A DNA stretch of 10,769 bases from Clostridia bacterium. GTDB lineage: Bacteria; Bacillota_A; Clostridia; UBA1212. The translations under genes were made by a program, and so were the position numbers. Below are positions 1 to 7,299 of this stretch, in pieces. The notes below the pieces were generated by a model. It saw only the letters and a program-made list of their open reading frames with translations, was not told where the DNA came from and searched no databases. Where the stretch lies: positions 1 to 10,769 of the forward strand of contig JAFTXL010000011.1 of NCBI GenBank assembly GCA_017464985.1. The letters are read 5' to 3'. The stretch's first letter is position 1, and each line of letters opens with the position of its first letter.

Positions 1-343
1 CGCCAAGCCGTTCCATATGCTCCGGATCGGGTCCGATAAAGACCAGCCCGTTTTTTCGGCACAGACGGGCAAAATGGGCGTTCTCTGAAAGGAACCCATA
101 GCCCGGATGGATCGCCTGTGCCCCGGCGAGAAGCGCCGTACTGATGATCTGGGTTTCGTTCAGATAGCTTTCGGCAGCCTCCGGCCCGCCAATGCAGTAG
201 GCCTGATCCGCCAGCGCCACATGGAGCGCATCCTTATCCGGTTCGGAATAGACCGCCACAGTGGCCACGCCCATCTCCTTGCAGGCCCGGATGATGCGTA
301 CCGCGATTTCGCCGCGGTTGGCAATTAAAATTTTCGAAAACAT
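1..343 (-). CDS. accC: Acetyl-CoA carboxylase biotin carboxylase subunit AccC (N-terminal part, cut by window edge)
   Basis: ATP-dependent carboxylation of the biotin on AccB, the first half-reaction of acetyl-CoA carboxylase, in the cytoplasm. I translated 114 residues from the ATG at 343-341. The protein opens [20 protein letters not shown], the hallmark N-terminus of biotin carboxylases, and continues with [16 protein letters not shown] and a VFIGP motif, all in the expected order. The remaining three quarters, with the ATP-grasp and catalytic residues, lie beyond the left edge. The start overlaps the fabZ end by 19 bases, and GGAGAG ahead of it can serve as ribosome binding site. Codons are rich in G or C at the third position; the region is about 60% GC by hand count against about 40% for most of the operon. 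Identification is secure. Confidence 0.96.
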   Translation of the reverse strand, partial: MFSKILIANRGEIAVRIIRACKEMGVATVAVYSEPDKDALHVALADQAYCIGGPEAAESYLNETQIISTALLAGAQAIHPGYGFLSENAHFARLCRKNGLVFIGPDPEHMERLG

Positions 344-762
344 AGTGACTCTCCAGTAATGGCAAAGGAGAATTCCGCACTGACGCAGAGTCTGCCGTCC
401 ACGGTGACCGTACCTTCCGCAAAGTAGAACGGATGCCTGGCACGCTTGATGCGGCAGCGGGTCTCCACCGTATCCCCCGGTTTTACCGGCGAGCGGAATT
501 TCACATTGCTCAGGCCCGTATAGACAGGCAGTTTTCCTTCCGCCATTTGGTCCTTGAGCAGGATACAGGCCGACTGCGCAAGAATTTCACAGAGTATTAC
601 TCCCGGAACTATAGGATTTCCCGGGAACTGCCCCTTGAGAAAAAACTCATCTCCTCTGACATGATAACTGCCGATTGCGTAATCCTCCTCTTTGACAACT
701 TCATCAATAAGAAGCATATCGTCTCTGTGAGGAAGAATCTTTTTTATTTCTTCTTGATTCAT
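325..762 (-). CDS. fabZ: 3-hydroxyacyl-ACP dehydratase FabZ, with Gln at the catalytic His position
   Basis: Hot-dog fold dehydratase that turns 3-hydroxyacyl-ACP into trans-2-enoyl-ACP in fatty acid elongation. The 145 residues match the usual family length. Seen: [14 protein letters not shown] near the N-terminus (the PHR-LLID motif) and [19 protein letters not shown] at about 41-59. In the FabZ family the catalytic pair is the His of GHFPG and the Glu about 14 residues later. Here the Glu is present (E59) but the His is Gln (codon CAG, positions 628-630, residue 45). The gene starts 3 bases after accB, with AGGAGG formed by the last accB codons. Base composition changes inside the gene: the first quarter is AT-rich like the upstream genes, the rest GC-rich like accC. 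The family call is firm; normal activity is not assured. Confidence 0.92.
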   Translation of the reverse strand: MNQEEIKKILPHRDDMLLIDEVVKEEDYAIGSYHVRGDEFFLKGQFPGNPIVPGVILCEILAQSACILLKDQMAEGKLPVYTGLSNVKFRSPVKPGDTVETRCRIKRARHPFYFAEGTVTVDGRLCVSAEFSFAITGESLCFRKF

Positions 763-765
763 TGA

Positions 766-1212
766 TTACCTCCTGATTCTGAACAACTCAGTTCCGTAAT
801 CCACAACCTGGCCATTTGTAACACATACCTTTTCAATCACACCGTCTTCATCGGCAGTAATTTCATTCATAAGCTTCATAGCCTCGATGATACAAAGGGT
901 TTTGCCTTTTTCAACTCTGTCTCCGATTGATACGAAAGGCTCTGTATTTTCAGCGGGAGCAGCATAAAATACACCTACCATAGGTGACTTAACGCTTATA
1001 TAACTTCCGCTGTCCTGCTGCGATTCCTGCGCAGCAGGCATTGCTGCAGCCGCAGGGATCGCAGCAGGCGCAGCTATAACAACAGAGTCTTTTGCCGCGA
1101 CAGGCGCAGCCATTTCAAGCCTTACAACTTTATTTTCCTCTTTTATTTCCAGTCCTGTGAGACCTAATTCCTGCATTAAGCCTGCATATTTTCTGATATC
1201 ATTTTCTTTCAT
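766..1212 (-). CDS. accB: Biotin carboxyl carrier protein of acetyl-CoA carboxylase (AccB/BCCP)
   Basis: Carries the biotin that shuttles CO2 between AccC and the carboxyltransferase AccDA, yielding malonyl-CoA. The 148 residues show the classic plan: an N-terminal helix-rich region (1-35), an Ala/Pro-rich flexible linker (about 36-66), then a biotinyl domain. That domain has the biotinylation motif EAMKLMNEI with acceptor lysine K113. The segment APAENTEPF (about 85-93) matches the 'thumb' loop that distinguishes AccB from other biotinyl or lipoyl domains. The ATG lies 2 bases after the fabF stop, with AGAAAGG in the fabF end acting as ribosome binding site. fabZ follows after 3 bases, so this is an internal operon gene. 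Confidence 0.96.
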   Translation of the reverse strand: MKENDIRKYAGLMQELGLTGLEIKEENKVVRLEMAAPVAAKDSVVIAAPAAIPAAAAMPAAQESQQDSGSYISVKSPMVGVFYAAPAENTEPFVSIGDRVEKGKTLCIIEAMKLMNEITADEDGVIEKVCVTNGQVVDYGTELFRIRR

Positions 1213-1214
1213 AA

Positions 1215-2453
1215 TTATACCTTTCTAAACGCAAGACATGCATTGTGTCCGCCAAAGCCCAACGAATTTGACAGTGCCAAATCAACTTTTACATTAACTG
1301 CCTCATTGGGCACATAGTTCAAGTCACATTTCGGATCGGGTTCGTTAAGATTTATCGTAGGAGGAATAATATCCTCATTCAAAGCCATAAGACATGCCAA
1401 CGCCTCAACAGCTCCTGCCGCACCAAGCATATGTCCAGTCATTGACTTTGTAGAACTTACATATGCTTTCTTTGCAGCCTCTTCGCCGAGAGCAGTCTTG
1501 ATAGCGACTGTCTCTGTAGAATCGTTCATCGGCGTACCTGTTCCGTGAGCATTTACATATACAGTTTCTCCGTCCTTATATCCGGCTTCTTCCATAGCGA
1601 GTTTCATAGCGCGTGCACCGCCGCACGCTTCAGGATGAGGAGATGTTATGTGATAAGCATCACAAGTAGAACCATATCCGCAAACTTCACCGTATATCTT
1701 GGCTCCGCGTGCCTTTGCATGCTCGTATTCTTCAAGAACAAGAGCAACAGCACCCTCTCCGATTACAAATCCGCCTCTGCGGCTATCAAAAGGAAGTGAC
1801 GCCGCATCCGGATCTTCTGATACTGAAAGAGCCTGCATATTAACAAATCCCGCAACAGCAGAAGGACAAACAGGAGCTTCTGTACCGCCTGTTATAACCG
1901 CGTCCGCATATCCGTGTCTTATAGCACGCAATGCTTCACCGATTGCATTCGAGCCTGACGCACATGCTGTAACAGCAGGCAATGCCACACCCTGACAGTT
2001 ATATTTTATAGCAATCATTCCTGCTGCCATATTGGAAATCATCATAAGGACAAATAGCGGAGATACTCTGCGCGGACCTCTATCCTTTAACTTACTGTGT
2101 TCAGCTTCAAAAGTCGATATGCCGCCTATTCCTGTACCGAAATATACGCAGAATCTTTCCGGATCTACTTTGCCTTCAATTTCGCTTTCTTCAACAGCCT
2201 GGCTTGCGGCAGCTAACGCAAACTGCGCGAATCTATCAGAACGGAGAGTTTCCTGCTTCTCCATATAATCCATCGGATCGAAATTTTTAACCTCCGCAGC
2301 TAATTTTGCTTTAAAATTTTTCGTATCAAAAAGTGTAATCGGTCCGATACCGTTTTTTCCGTTTTTAAGACTTTCCCAACACTCTTTTACACTATTGCCC
2401 ACCGGAGTAATTGCTCCCATACCTGTGACAACAACTCTTCTCATATTATTCAT
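1215..2453 (-). CDS. fabF: Beta-ketoacyl-ACP synthase II (FabF)
   Basis: Condensing enzyme that joins malonyl-ACP to the growing acyl-ACP with loss of CO2. The 412 residues match FabF length. The thiolase-fold active site is complete: nucleophile C164 in TACASGSNAIG, H303 in NAHGTGTPMND, K336 in SSTKSMTGH and H341 in TGHMLGAAGA. The C-terminal Gly-rich NSLGFGGHN loop is also typical. The Cys-His-His triad, rather than Cys-His-Asn, separates it from FabH. The chosen ATG has AAGGAG about 10 bases upstream; an internal Met at residue 4 is a less likely start. It follows fabG by 20 bases, the widest gap in the operon. Confidence 0.97.
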   Translation of the reverse strand: MNNMRRVVVTGMGAITPVGNSVKECWESLKNGKNGIGPITLFDTKNFKAKLAAEVKNFDPMDYMEKQETLRSDRFAQFALAAASQAVEESEIEGKVDPERFCVYFGTGIGGISTFEAEHSKLKDRGPRRVSPLFVLMMISNMAAGMIAIKYNCQGVALPAVTACASGSNAIGEALRAIRHGYADAVITGGTEAPVCPSAVAGFVNMQALSVSEDPDAASLPFDSRRGGFVIGEGAVALVLEEYEHAKARGAKIYGEVCGYGSTCDAYHITSPHPEACGGARAMKLAMEEAGYKDGETVYVNAHGTGTPMNDSTETVAIKTALGEEAAKKAYVSSTKSMTGHMLGAAGAVEALACLMALNEDIIPPTINLNEPDPKCDLNYVPNEAVNVKVDLALSNSLGFGGHNACLAFRKV

Positions 2454-2473
2454 CGTATTTTTTCTCCTTGTAA

Positions 2474-3202
2474 TTACATGGCAATTCCGCCGTCTACACG
2501 CAGAACTTCACCTGTTACATAATTTGCACACGCTAGATATGCAGCGGCATCCGCAACATCCTCAGGACTTCCCATTCTGCCGAGCGGAATAGCATTCAAA
2601 AGCGGATTGTTCTCAAGTTCTTCTGTCATATCCGTTTTTATAAAGCCGGGAGCTATTGCGTTACATCTTATATTTCTTGCTGCAAGCTCCTTTGCCACAG
2701 ATTTTGTAAGGCCTACTAAACCTGCCTTAGAAGCTGAATAATTCACCTGTCCTGCATTTCCCATAAGACCCGATACAGAACTTATATTTATAATACAGCC
2801 CTCTTTGCTTCGCAGAAAAAGTCCTGTGCAATGGCGTATCATATTAAATGCGCCTTTTAAATTTGTATCAATGACATTGTCAAAATCTTCTTCTTTCATC
2901 ATTGCCAAAAGACCGTCTCTTGTTATTCCGGCATTGTTTACCAATATCTGAACTGCGCCGAAATCTTTTTTTACTTGCGCAACGGTTTCTTTTACTTCTT
3001 CAAAATTCGCTACGTTACAGCGGTACGCTTTTGCCGTAATACCGTATTCACCAATACATTTATTACAAACATCATCCGCGGCCTGAGCATTTCCCGCATA
3101 AATCACAGCTACGTTTGCGCCGAGTGACGCAAATTTACATGCAATTGCAGCTCCTATTCCTCTTGACGCGCCTGTTACTATCGCAGTCTTTCCTCTCAGC
3201 AT
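2474..3202 (-). CDS. fabG: 3-oxoacyl-ACP reductase (FabG)
   Basis: NADPH-dependent reduction of 3-ketoacyl-ACP to 3-hydroxyacyl-ACP. The 242 residues form a short-chain dehydrogenase/reductase: the cofactor motif TGASRGIG at 10-17, NNAG at 89-92, and the catalytic set N114, S142, Y155 and K159 (YSASK). A C-terminal DGG motif is present (residues 237-239). The length, the PGFIKTDMT segment and the operon position support FabG over other SDR enzymes. The start overlaps the end of fabD by 7 bases (ATG within ATGCTGA), with GAGGTG upstream, a typical coupling arrangement. Confidence 0.97.
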   Translation of the reverse strand: MLRGKTAIVTGASRGIGAAIACKFASLGANVAVIYAGNAQAADDVCNKCIGEYGITAKAYRCNVANFEEVKETVAQVKKDFGAVQILVNNAGITRDGLLAMMKEEDFDNVIDTNLKGAFNMIRHCTGLFLRSKEGCIINISSVSGLMGNAGQVNYSASKAGLVGLTKSVAKELAARNIRCNAIAPGFIKTDMTEELENNPLLNAIPLGRMGSPEDVADAAAYLACANYVTGEVLRVDGGIAM

Positions 3203-4104
3203 GATTTCACCTCTGACAATATAAGCGGAAGCTCAGAAACAGAGTACGCTTTTACATCTGTACTGATTTTTCCTATCATGTTTTTTAATGTTTTTCCCGG
3301 ACCTACTTCAATAAAAGTATCTATTCCGGATTCAATCATATTTCTGATAATTTCTTCCCAACGCACAGGCGAACAAATCTGCTTTGAAAGTAATTCCTTT
3401 ATATTTTCGCCGTAGGGTTCTGCCGTGACGTTTGAGTATATCTCTATCTCAGGTTTAACAAACTCTTTTTCATTCAGTACATCCGCGAAAGCAGCCGATG
3501 CAGCATTCATATAGGGAGAATGAAACGCGCCTTTTACTTTGAGCGGTATAGCTCTTCCGCCTGCTTCTTTTACAGCGGCAGAAAAATCCGCCATTCTTTC
3601 TGACAGTGCCGCAACTGTCACCTGTCCGGGGCAGTTGAAATTAACCGGATAAACATTTTCAAAACGGGAACATATCTCTTTTACAGTTTCTGCGGATAAT
3701 TTAACAACGGCTGCCATAGATGTATCATATTTATCAGCCGCCTCCTGCATAAGTTCACCGCGTTTACACACAATTGCAAAACCGTCTTCAAGACTTACCG
3801 CGCCGGCAAAAGTCATAGCTGCTACTTCTCCCAAAGAGAATCCCGCAACTGCAGAAGGTCTAATACCTTCTTCAACTAAAGCAGCAGCTGCTGAAAGCTC
3901 TGTTGAAAAAAGACACGGCTGTGTGTTCTTTGTCTCTTTTAATTCTTCTTCTGTTCCGAAGAAACACTGTTTGGAGGTTCCGGGACGGATACCGTCACAT
4001 ATTTCAAATACTGACTTTGCCGCTCCGTACTGCTCTGCCAATTCTTTTCCCATACCGGGATACTGGTCACCCTGACCGGAAAAAACAAATGCTATTTTAC
4101 CCAT
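3196..4104 (-). CDS. fabD: Malonyl-CoA:ACP transacylase (FabD)
   Basis: Moves malonyl from CoA to the phosphopantetheine of AcpP. The 302 residues match the family. Seen: FVFSGQGDQYPGMG at 7-19 (oxyanion-hole Gln, Q11), the nucleophile S90 in AGFSLGE, R115 for the malonyl carboxylate, and the catalytic H195 in GAFHSPYM. The nucleophile elbow reads GFSLG rather than the more common GHSLG; I regard this as a tolerated variant because nucleophile, Arg and His are all kept. The start overlaps the end of fabK by 13 bases and has no clear ribosome binding site of its own, so translation probably depends on coupling to fabK. Confidence 0.96.
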   Translation of the reverse strand: MGKIAFVFSGQGDQYPGMGKELAEQYGAAKSVFEICDGIRPGTSKQCFFGTEEELKETKNTQPCLFSTELSAAAALVEEGIRPSAVAGFSLGEVAAMTFAGAVSLEDGFAIVCKRGELMQEAADKYDTSMAAVVKLSAETVKEICSRFENVYPVNFNCPGQVTVAALSERMADFSAAVKEAGGRAIPLKVKGAFHSPYMNAASAAFADVLNEKEFVKPEIEIYSNVTAEPYGENIKELLSKQICSPVRWEEIIRNMIESGIDTFIEVGPGKTLKNMIGKISTDVKAYSVSELPLILSEVKSC

Positions 4105-5036
4105 GATGATGCGCCCATAAGAATCGGACGTGCCTCCTCCATTACTTCTTTTATAATCTCAGCCGCCGGCTGTACTCTATTTACCATAGCGGAAATCTGA
4201 CCTGCAAGGAAACATCCCTTTTCGGAATCTCCCTCCTGCACAGCTAATCTGAGTGCGCCTGCCGCAAATGCCTCAAGCTCATCATCAGGCATTCCGCCGT
4301 ACTCAGCTTTTGAATATTCACGTGCAAATGTTGTACGCAGGCTTCTCACAGGATGACCGAGTCTCTTTCCCGTAACCATAGTGCTCAAATCATTTGCTTT
4401 AAGAACCTTTTCTTTATATGCGGGATGAATCGTACACTCTTCCGCACTTAAAAAGCGTGTACCCATCTGAACACCGCATGCGCCGAGCATAAACGAAGCA
4501 GCTACTCCGCGTCCGTCAGCGATACCGCCTGCTGCAATTACGGGAAGGTCTGTCGCGTCACATATCAAAGGGACTAATACCATAGTTGTAAGTTCTCCGA
4601 CATGGCCTCCGCTTTCTCCGCCCTCCGCAATAAGCGCCGAGGCACCGAGGCGCGTCATTTTCTTTGCCATTGCAACAGATGCTACTACCGGTATTACTTT
4701 TATTCCGGCAGATTTCCAAAGTTCCATGTATTTTGACGGATTTCCCGCACCTGTTGTAACAACCTCAACGCCCTCTTCCGCAGCGACCTGCGCCACCTCA
4801 TCCACAAAGGGGCTCATCAGCATAATATTTACGCCAATGGGCTTCTTTGTCAGAGATTTGGCAATTCGAATCTGCTCGCGGACATATTCGCCGGGGGCAT
4901 TTCCCGCTGCAACAATACCGAGTCCTCCTCCTTCGGAAACAGCGGCAGCTAACTTTCCGTCAGCAATCCACGCCATTCCTCCCTGGAAAACCGGGTATTT
5001 AATATTCAACATTTCACATATTGCCGAATTATACAT
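4092..5036 (-). CDS. fabK: Enoyl-ACP reductase II, FMN-dependent (FabK)
   Basis: Last step of each elongation cycle: reduction of trans-2-enoyl-ACP using FMN and a nicotinamide cofactor. The 314 residues have the TIM-barrel nitronate-monooxygenase-like plan. Seen: YPVFQGGMAWIADG near the N-terminus, TTGAGNPSKYME at 94-105, EGGESGGHVGELTTM with H145 at the place of the catalytic His of pneumococcal FabK, and the phosphate-binding AAGGIADGRG followed by GVQMGTRF. Placement between acpP and fabD in a FASII operon favours FabK over a 2-nitropropane dioxygenase. FabK enzymes are known to be insensitive to triclosan, unlike FabI. The start lies 3 bases after acpP, with CAGGAG inside the last acpP codons. 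Confidence 0.95.
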   Translation of the reverse strand: MYNSAICEMLNIKYPVFQGGMAWIADGKLAAAVSEGGGLGIVAAGNAPGEYVREQIRIAKSLTKKPIGVNIMLMSPFVDEVAQVAAEEGVEVVTTGAGNPSKYMELWKSAGIKVIPVVASVAMAKKMTRLGASALIAEGGESGGHVGELTTMVLVPLICDATDLPVIAAGGIADGRGVAASFMLGACGVQMGTRFLSAEECTIHPAYKEKVLKANDLSTMVTGKRLGHPVRSLRTTFAREYSKAEYGGMPDDELEAFAAGALRLAVQEGDSEKGCFLAGQISAMVNRVQPAAEIIKEVMEEARPILMGASSWVK

Positions 5037-5039
5037 TTC

Positions 5040-5264
5040 TTACTCCTGTACTTTAGACTCAACAAACTTAACCAAGTCGCCTACTGTCTCAACTTTCTGG
5101 TCAAGTTCAATCTCAACATCAAGAGCGTCTTCAAGGCTCATAACCATATCTACAGTATCAAGTGAATCAATACCGAGATCAGCAAATGTGCTTTCCATCT
5201 TTACGTCTTCAACGTTGCAGTTTGTACGCTCCACAATAATTTTCGCAATAGTTTCAAATACCAT
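5040..5264 (-). CDS. acpP: Acyl carrier protein (AcpP)
   Basis: Small acidic carrier that holds acyl intermediates on a phosphopantetheine arm. The 74 residues match ACP length, and the attachment motif is clear: ADLGIDSLDTVDMVM with S34 as the modified serine. The sequence is strongly acidic in the recognition helix after it (EDALDVEIELD). The ATG is preceded by AGGAGG at a 9-base spacing, the best ribosome binding site in the operon, which fits the high demand for ACP. It is the first gene of the fab operon. fabH, which often precedes acpP in Clostridia, is absent here. Confidence 0.97.
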   Translation of the reverse strand: MVFETIAKIIVERTNCNVEDVKMESTFADLGIDSLDTVDMVMSLEDALDVEIELDQKVETVGDLVKFVESKVQE

Positions 5265-5288
5265 AATTTTATTCCTCCTAAAATTTCT

Positions 5289-5318
5289 AGCCTTTTAAGG
5301 CTCACAACGTATACTATA
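5289..5318 (-). promoter_or_regulatory. Probable acpP/fab operon promoter and leader hairpin
   Basis: On the minus strand TATAGT (5318-5313) is a good -10 hexamer, giving a start near 5306. No TTGACA-like -35 stands 16-18 bases upstream; that place is taken by GGAAC boxes, which suggests dependence on an activator or an alternative sigma factor. Just after the expected start is a short hairpin, AGCCTT / AAGGCT with a 2-base loop (5289-5302), which could sit at the 5' end of the mRNA. The alternative reading is an ECF-type promoter using GGAACTTT (5333-5326) and CGTT (5309-5306) with 16 bases between. Confidence 0.5.
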
Positions 5319-5322
5319 CTCT

Positions 5323-5388
5323 TCCAAAGTTCCCCTCATGTTCCGTCACGGTTCCCACTATGTTCCTTTACTGTTCCGAATGCGTTCC
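5323..5388 (-). repeat. Six direct GGAAC boxes at an exact 11-base period upstream of acpP
   Basis: On the minus strand GGAAC begins at 5388, 5377, 5366, 5355, 5344 and 5333, so six perfect copies are spaced exactly 11 bases apart; the 6-base spacers are unrelated in sequence. About one helical turn per repeat puts all boxes on one face of the DNA. The array runs upstream from within the spacer of the proposed acpP promoter, with the second nearest box at the -35 place. Tandem short boxes at 10-11 bases are typical of OmpR/PhoB-type response regulators (PhoP and WalR are known cases), but GGAAC is not a site I can assign. The repeats are directly seen; an operator role is inferred. Confidence 0.85.
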
Positions 5389-5437
5389 AAAATTTACCTT
5401 TTTAAAATCATGTTTTTATTTATCCTCCCTAAAGCTC

Positions 5438-5475
5438 AAAAAAGCGGTGTGCGAAAAAAGTTCGCACACCGCTTT
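5438..5475 (-). terminator. Intrinsic terminator after pckA
   Basis: A perfect 15-base stem (5441-5455 with 5461-5475) encloses a 5-base loop. On the minus strand it is followed by a run of six T, three of them within the stem, and then G. It lies about 70 bases past the pckA stop and separates pckA from the fab operon. The plus-strand side is followed by only a broken T-run, so it works best for pckA transcripts. Confidence 0.9.
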
Positions 5476-5543
5476 GCTTTTCGTTTAACTATTTTATAGT
5501 ACGGCTGAATTGACCGACAGTTCAAACATATTTATCAAATTGA

Positions 5544-7214
5544 TTACGCAAGCTCGTCAACAACTTTCTGAATAGCTGCAACCGCATCATCAGGAAGCTT
5601 ATCGAATCCGCCTTTTACAGTTTCTCTTGACTTTACAAACTCAAGTCTGTCGTTCATACGTGCCTTGAGCTGCTCAACATAATCAGCATCGTTAAGATCC
5701 GGAACAAATCCGTCCCACTCAAAGATTTCGATATCTTCAAACGGACCCCACTGCTTAAATTCTGCCTTACCCTCAACAACCGCTTCAATTACTCCGAGAG
5801 TATCTTTAGGCTGTACCTTTTTACCCATGAAGTCACCTGTGTTGATAATGTAGCAATCTACATTCTTATCGCCTACAAGCTTTTTGAACTTCTCGTAGTC
5901 ATTTACGAGAGGATATGTTCTGAACGGGTTAGCGTAAGGCTCAACAACCAATGCGTTAGGATCTACGCCGGGAGCAAGTCTCTCCGCACTTGAACGCTTT
6001 GTAGCAAGTGTAGCGCCCATTACTGACGCAAGAGCTGCACCTTTAAGTTTAACAATCGGCGGAATTGTAGGATCTTTCATAATCCAGAATATCGCATTTA
6101 CAGGAGAGTCAATCTTATCTACACGGTTAGGTGACCAAAGCTTTGACTTGATAGCACGGCCGTTACCGTTTCTGATATCTTCTGTAACAAGAACAACTTT
6201 TCCGTCCTCATCAAGTGTTGCAGAACAGTTCTGCGCTGTAAGAAGGAACTTATTATCCTCACATCCTGTCGGATAGTCCGCAGTCTTATCAAAGTATGTA
6301 GGCTCCATGGCTACAGATGAACATGTTTCTGTATTGATTACAAATGCATCGTCATGAAGTACTGTTACGCCGTATTTGCCGCCGTGCTTTGCATGTGTAA
6401 TAGTTGATTTGCCTGATCCCGAAAGTCCAAATACAGATGCAACGTATTTGCTGCCGTCTGCCAATGTATACTCTTTCTGTCCGCCGTGGCATGATGCATA
6501 ACCGTTTCTGTTTGCGATAGCCCAACCGATTGTAAGAGTACCTTTTTTATGCTCACCGAAGTATCTCATACCCAGAATAGCCGCGCAGTTCGTGCCTGTG
6601 TTAAAGTATGAAAGACACTTTGAATCGCATACATCAGACTGAGGCATACCTTTCCACTGCGGGTCTGAGAAGATGTAGATGTCAGGCTCATTCTCATAAA
6701 CCTTTGACTCTTTGTACATCTTTATGTATTTCTCGTTCATGTACTGGAAGTTAAGCATCCACGAATACATGATGTTTTCCTCACCCTCGGGAATGAGAAG
6801 ATGTGCTTTGACCATAAACTCAGGGTCGAGTCCTATAAATACTTCTGCGTGGTACATTTTTTTCCATCTTGTGTCATAAACCGCATCCATAACAATTTTG
6901 TCAAGAGCATCGCAGTTTACGCCCGGCTCTCCCGTAATTCTTCTTGCAGCAGCATATCTGCCTGTAATAGAACCGTCATTAAATAAAAGAACTTTTGCAT
7001 CAGCAGGAAGTCCGAACTCTTCTCCTTTATATACCGGCATATCGGTAACAATCGTACCGGGGGAATTTTTAGCAAGCTCATATGCGCGTGAAAGAGATGT
7101 AACTTTTTCAACATTATTTCCGTAAAAAGCTGCTTCTATAATAGAACGGGTTTTCGCAAAACCGACTTTATCTTTTCCGATTTCGCTAGTCTTGTAATAA
7201 GCCTTTGTAGCCAT
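5544..7214 (-). CDS. pckA: Phosphoenolpyruvate carboxykinase, ATP type, divergent (PckA)
   Basis: Reversible oxaloacetate + ATP to PEP + CO2 + ADP, at the PEP-oxaloacetate node; in anaerobes it often runs toward CO2 fixation. The 556 residues are slightly longer than the usual 530-540. Seen: the P-loop GLSGSGKST at 263-271, a second acidic nucleotide/metal motif HDDAF at 287-291, metal-ligand candidates K223/K224 (EHKKG) and H243 (SCHGG), and a late KRSSAERL segment. The sequence differs from E. coli PckA at many places: the ENTRVSYP segment is replaced by DIRNGNGRAI. This points to a separate clostridial branch of the family. The ATG has AGGAGG 9 bases upstream. It is a single-gene unit with its own promoter and terminator. 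Confidence 0.9.
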   Translation of the reverse strand: MATKAYYKTSEIGKDKVGFAKTRSIIEAAFYGNNVEKVTSLSRAYELAKNSPGTIVTDMPVYKGEEFGLPADAKVLLFNDGSITGRYAAARRITGEPGVNCDALDKIVMDAVYDTRWKKMYHAEVFIGLDPEFMVKAHLLIPEGEENIMYSWMLNFQYMNEKYIKMYKESKVYENEPDIYIFSDPQWKGMPQSDVCDSKCLSYFNTGTNCAAILGMRYFGEHKKGTLTIGWAIANRNGYASCHGGQKEYTLADGSKYVASVFGLSGSGKSTITHAKHGGKYGVTVLHDDAFVINTETCSSVAMEPTYFDKTADYPTGCEDNKFLLTAQNCSATLDEDGKVVLVTEDIRNGNGRAIKSKLWSPNRVDKIDSPVNAIFWIMKDPTIPPIVKLKGAALASVMGATLATKRSSAERLAPGVDPNALVVEPYANPFRTYPLVNDYEKFKKLVGDKNVDCYIINTGDFMGKKVQPKDTLGVIEAVVEGKAEFKQWGPFEDIEIFEWDGFVPDLNDADYVEQLKARMNDRLEFVKSRETVKGGFDKLPDDAVAAIQKVVDELA

Positions 7215-7256
7215 TGATTAGTCCTCCTGAAAATCTACATGTACGATATATAAAAT

Positions 7257-7299
7257 ATCGACTAAATGTACCGTGACACCACGTATACATTTAGTCGAT
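7257..7299. repeat. 14-base perfect dyad at the pckA start site
   Basis: ATCGACTAAATGTA (7257-7270) is matched by its exact reverse complement at 7286-7299, with CGTG/CACG able to pair inside the 15-base loop. The distal arm overlaps the last bases of the -10 box. It could be a repressor operator or, in part, a hairpin at the 5' end of the mRNA; since transcription should start inside the distal arm, only about half of that stem would be transcribed, which favours a DNA-level role. Confidence 0.75.

Noticed and set aside
107..328. Plus-strand open frames opposite the fab genes, pckA and the transporter
   Set aside because: They are antisense to well-supported genes, lack ribosome binding sites and resemble no family I know.
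3196..4104. FabD GFSLG instead of GHSLG as a damaged active site
   Set aside because: The catalytic Ser, Arg, downstream His and oxyanion Gln are all present; the residue before Ser varies in the family.
5394..5430. Five-codon reading frame MILKR with a strong AGGGAGG site, just upstream of the GGAAC array on the minus strand
   Set aside because: It lies between the pckA terminator and the acpP promoter with no promoter of its own that I can find, so it is probably not transcribed; kept only as a note in case the start maps further upstream.
5441..5475. The 15-base stem as an operator of the fab operon
   Set aside because: Stem, small loop and T-run on the minus strand fit an intrinsic terminator of pckA.
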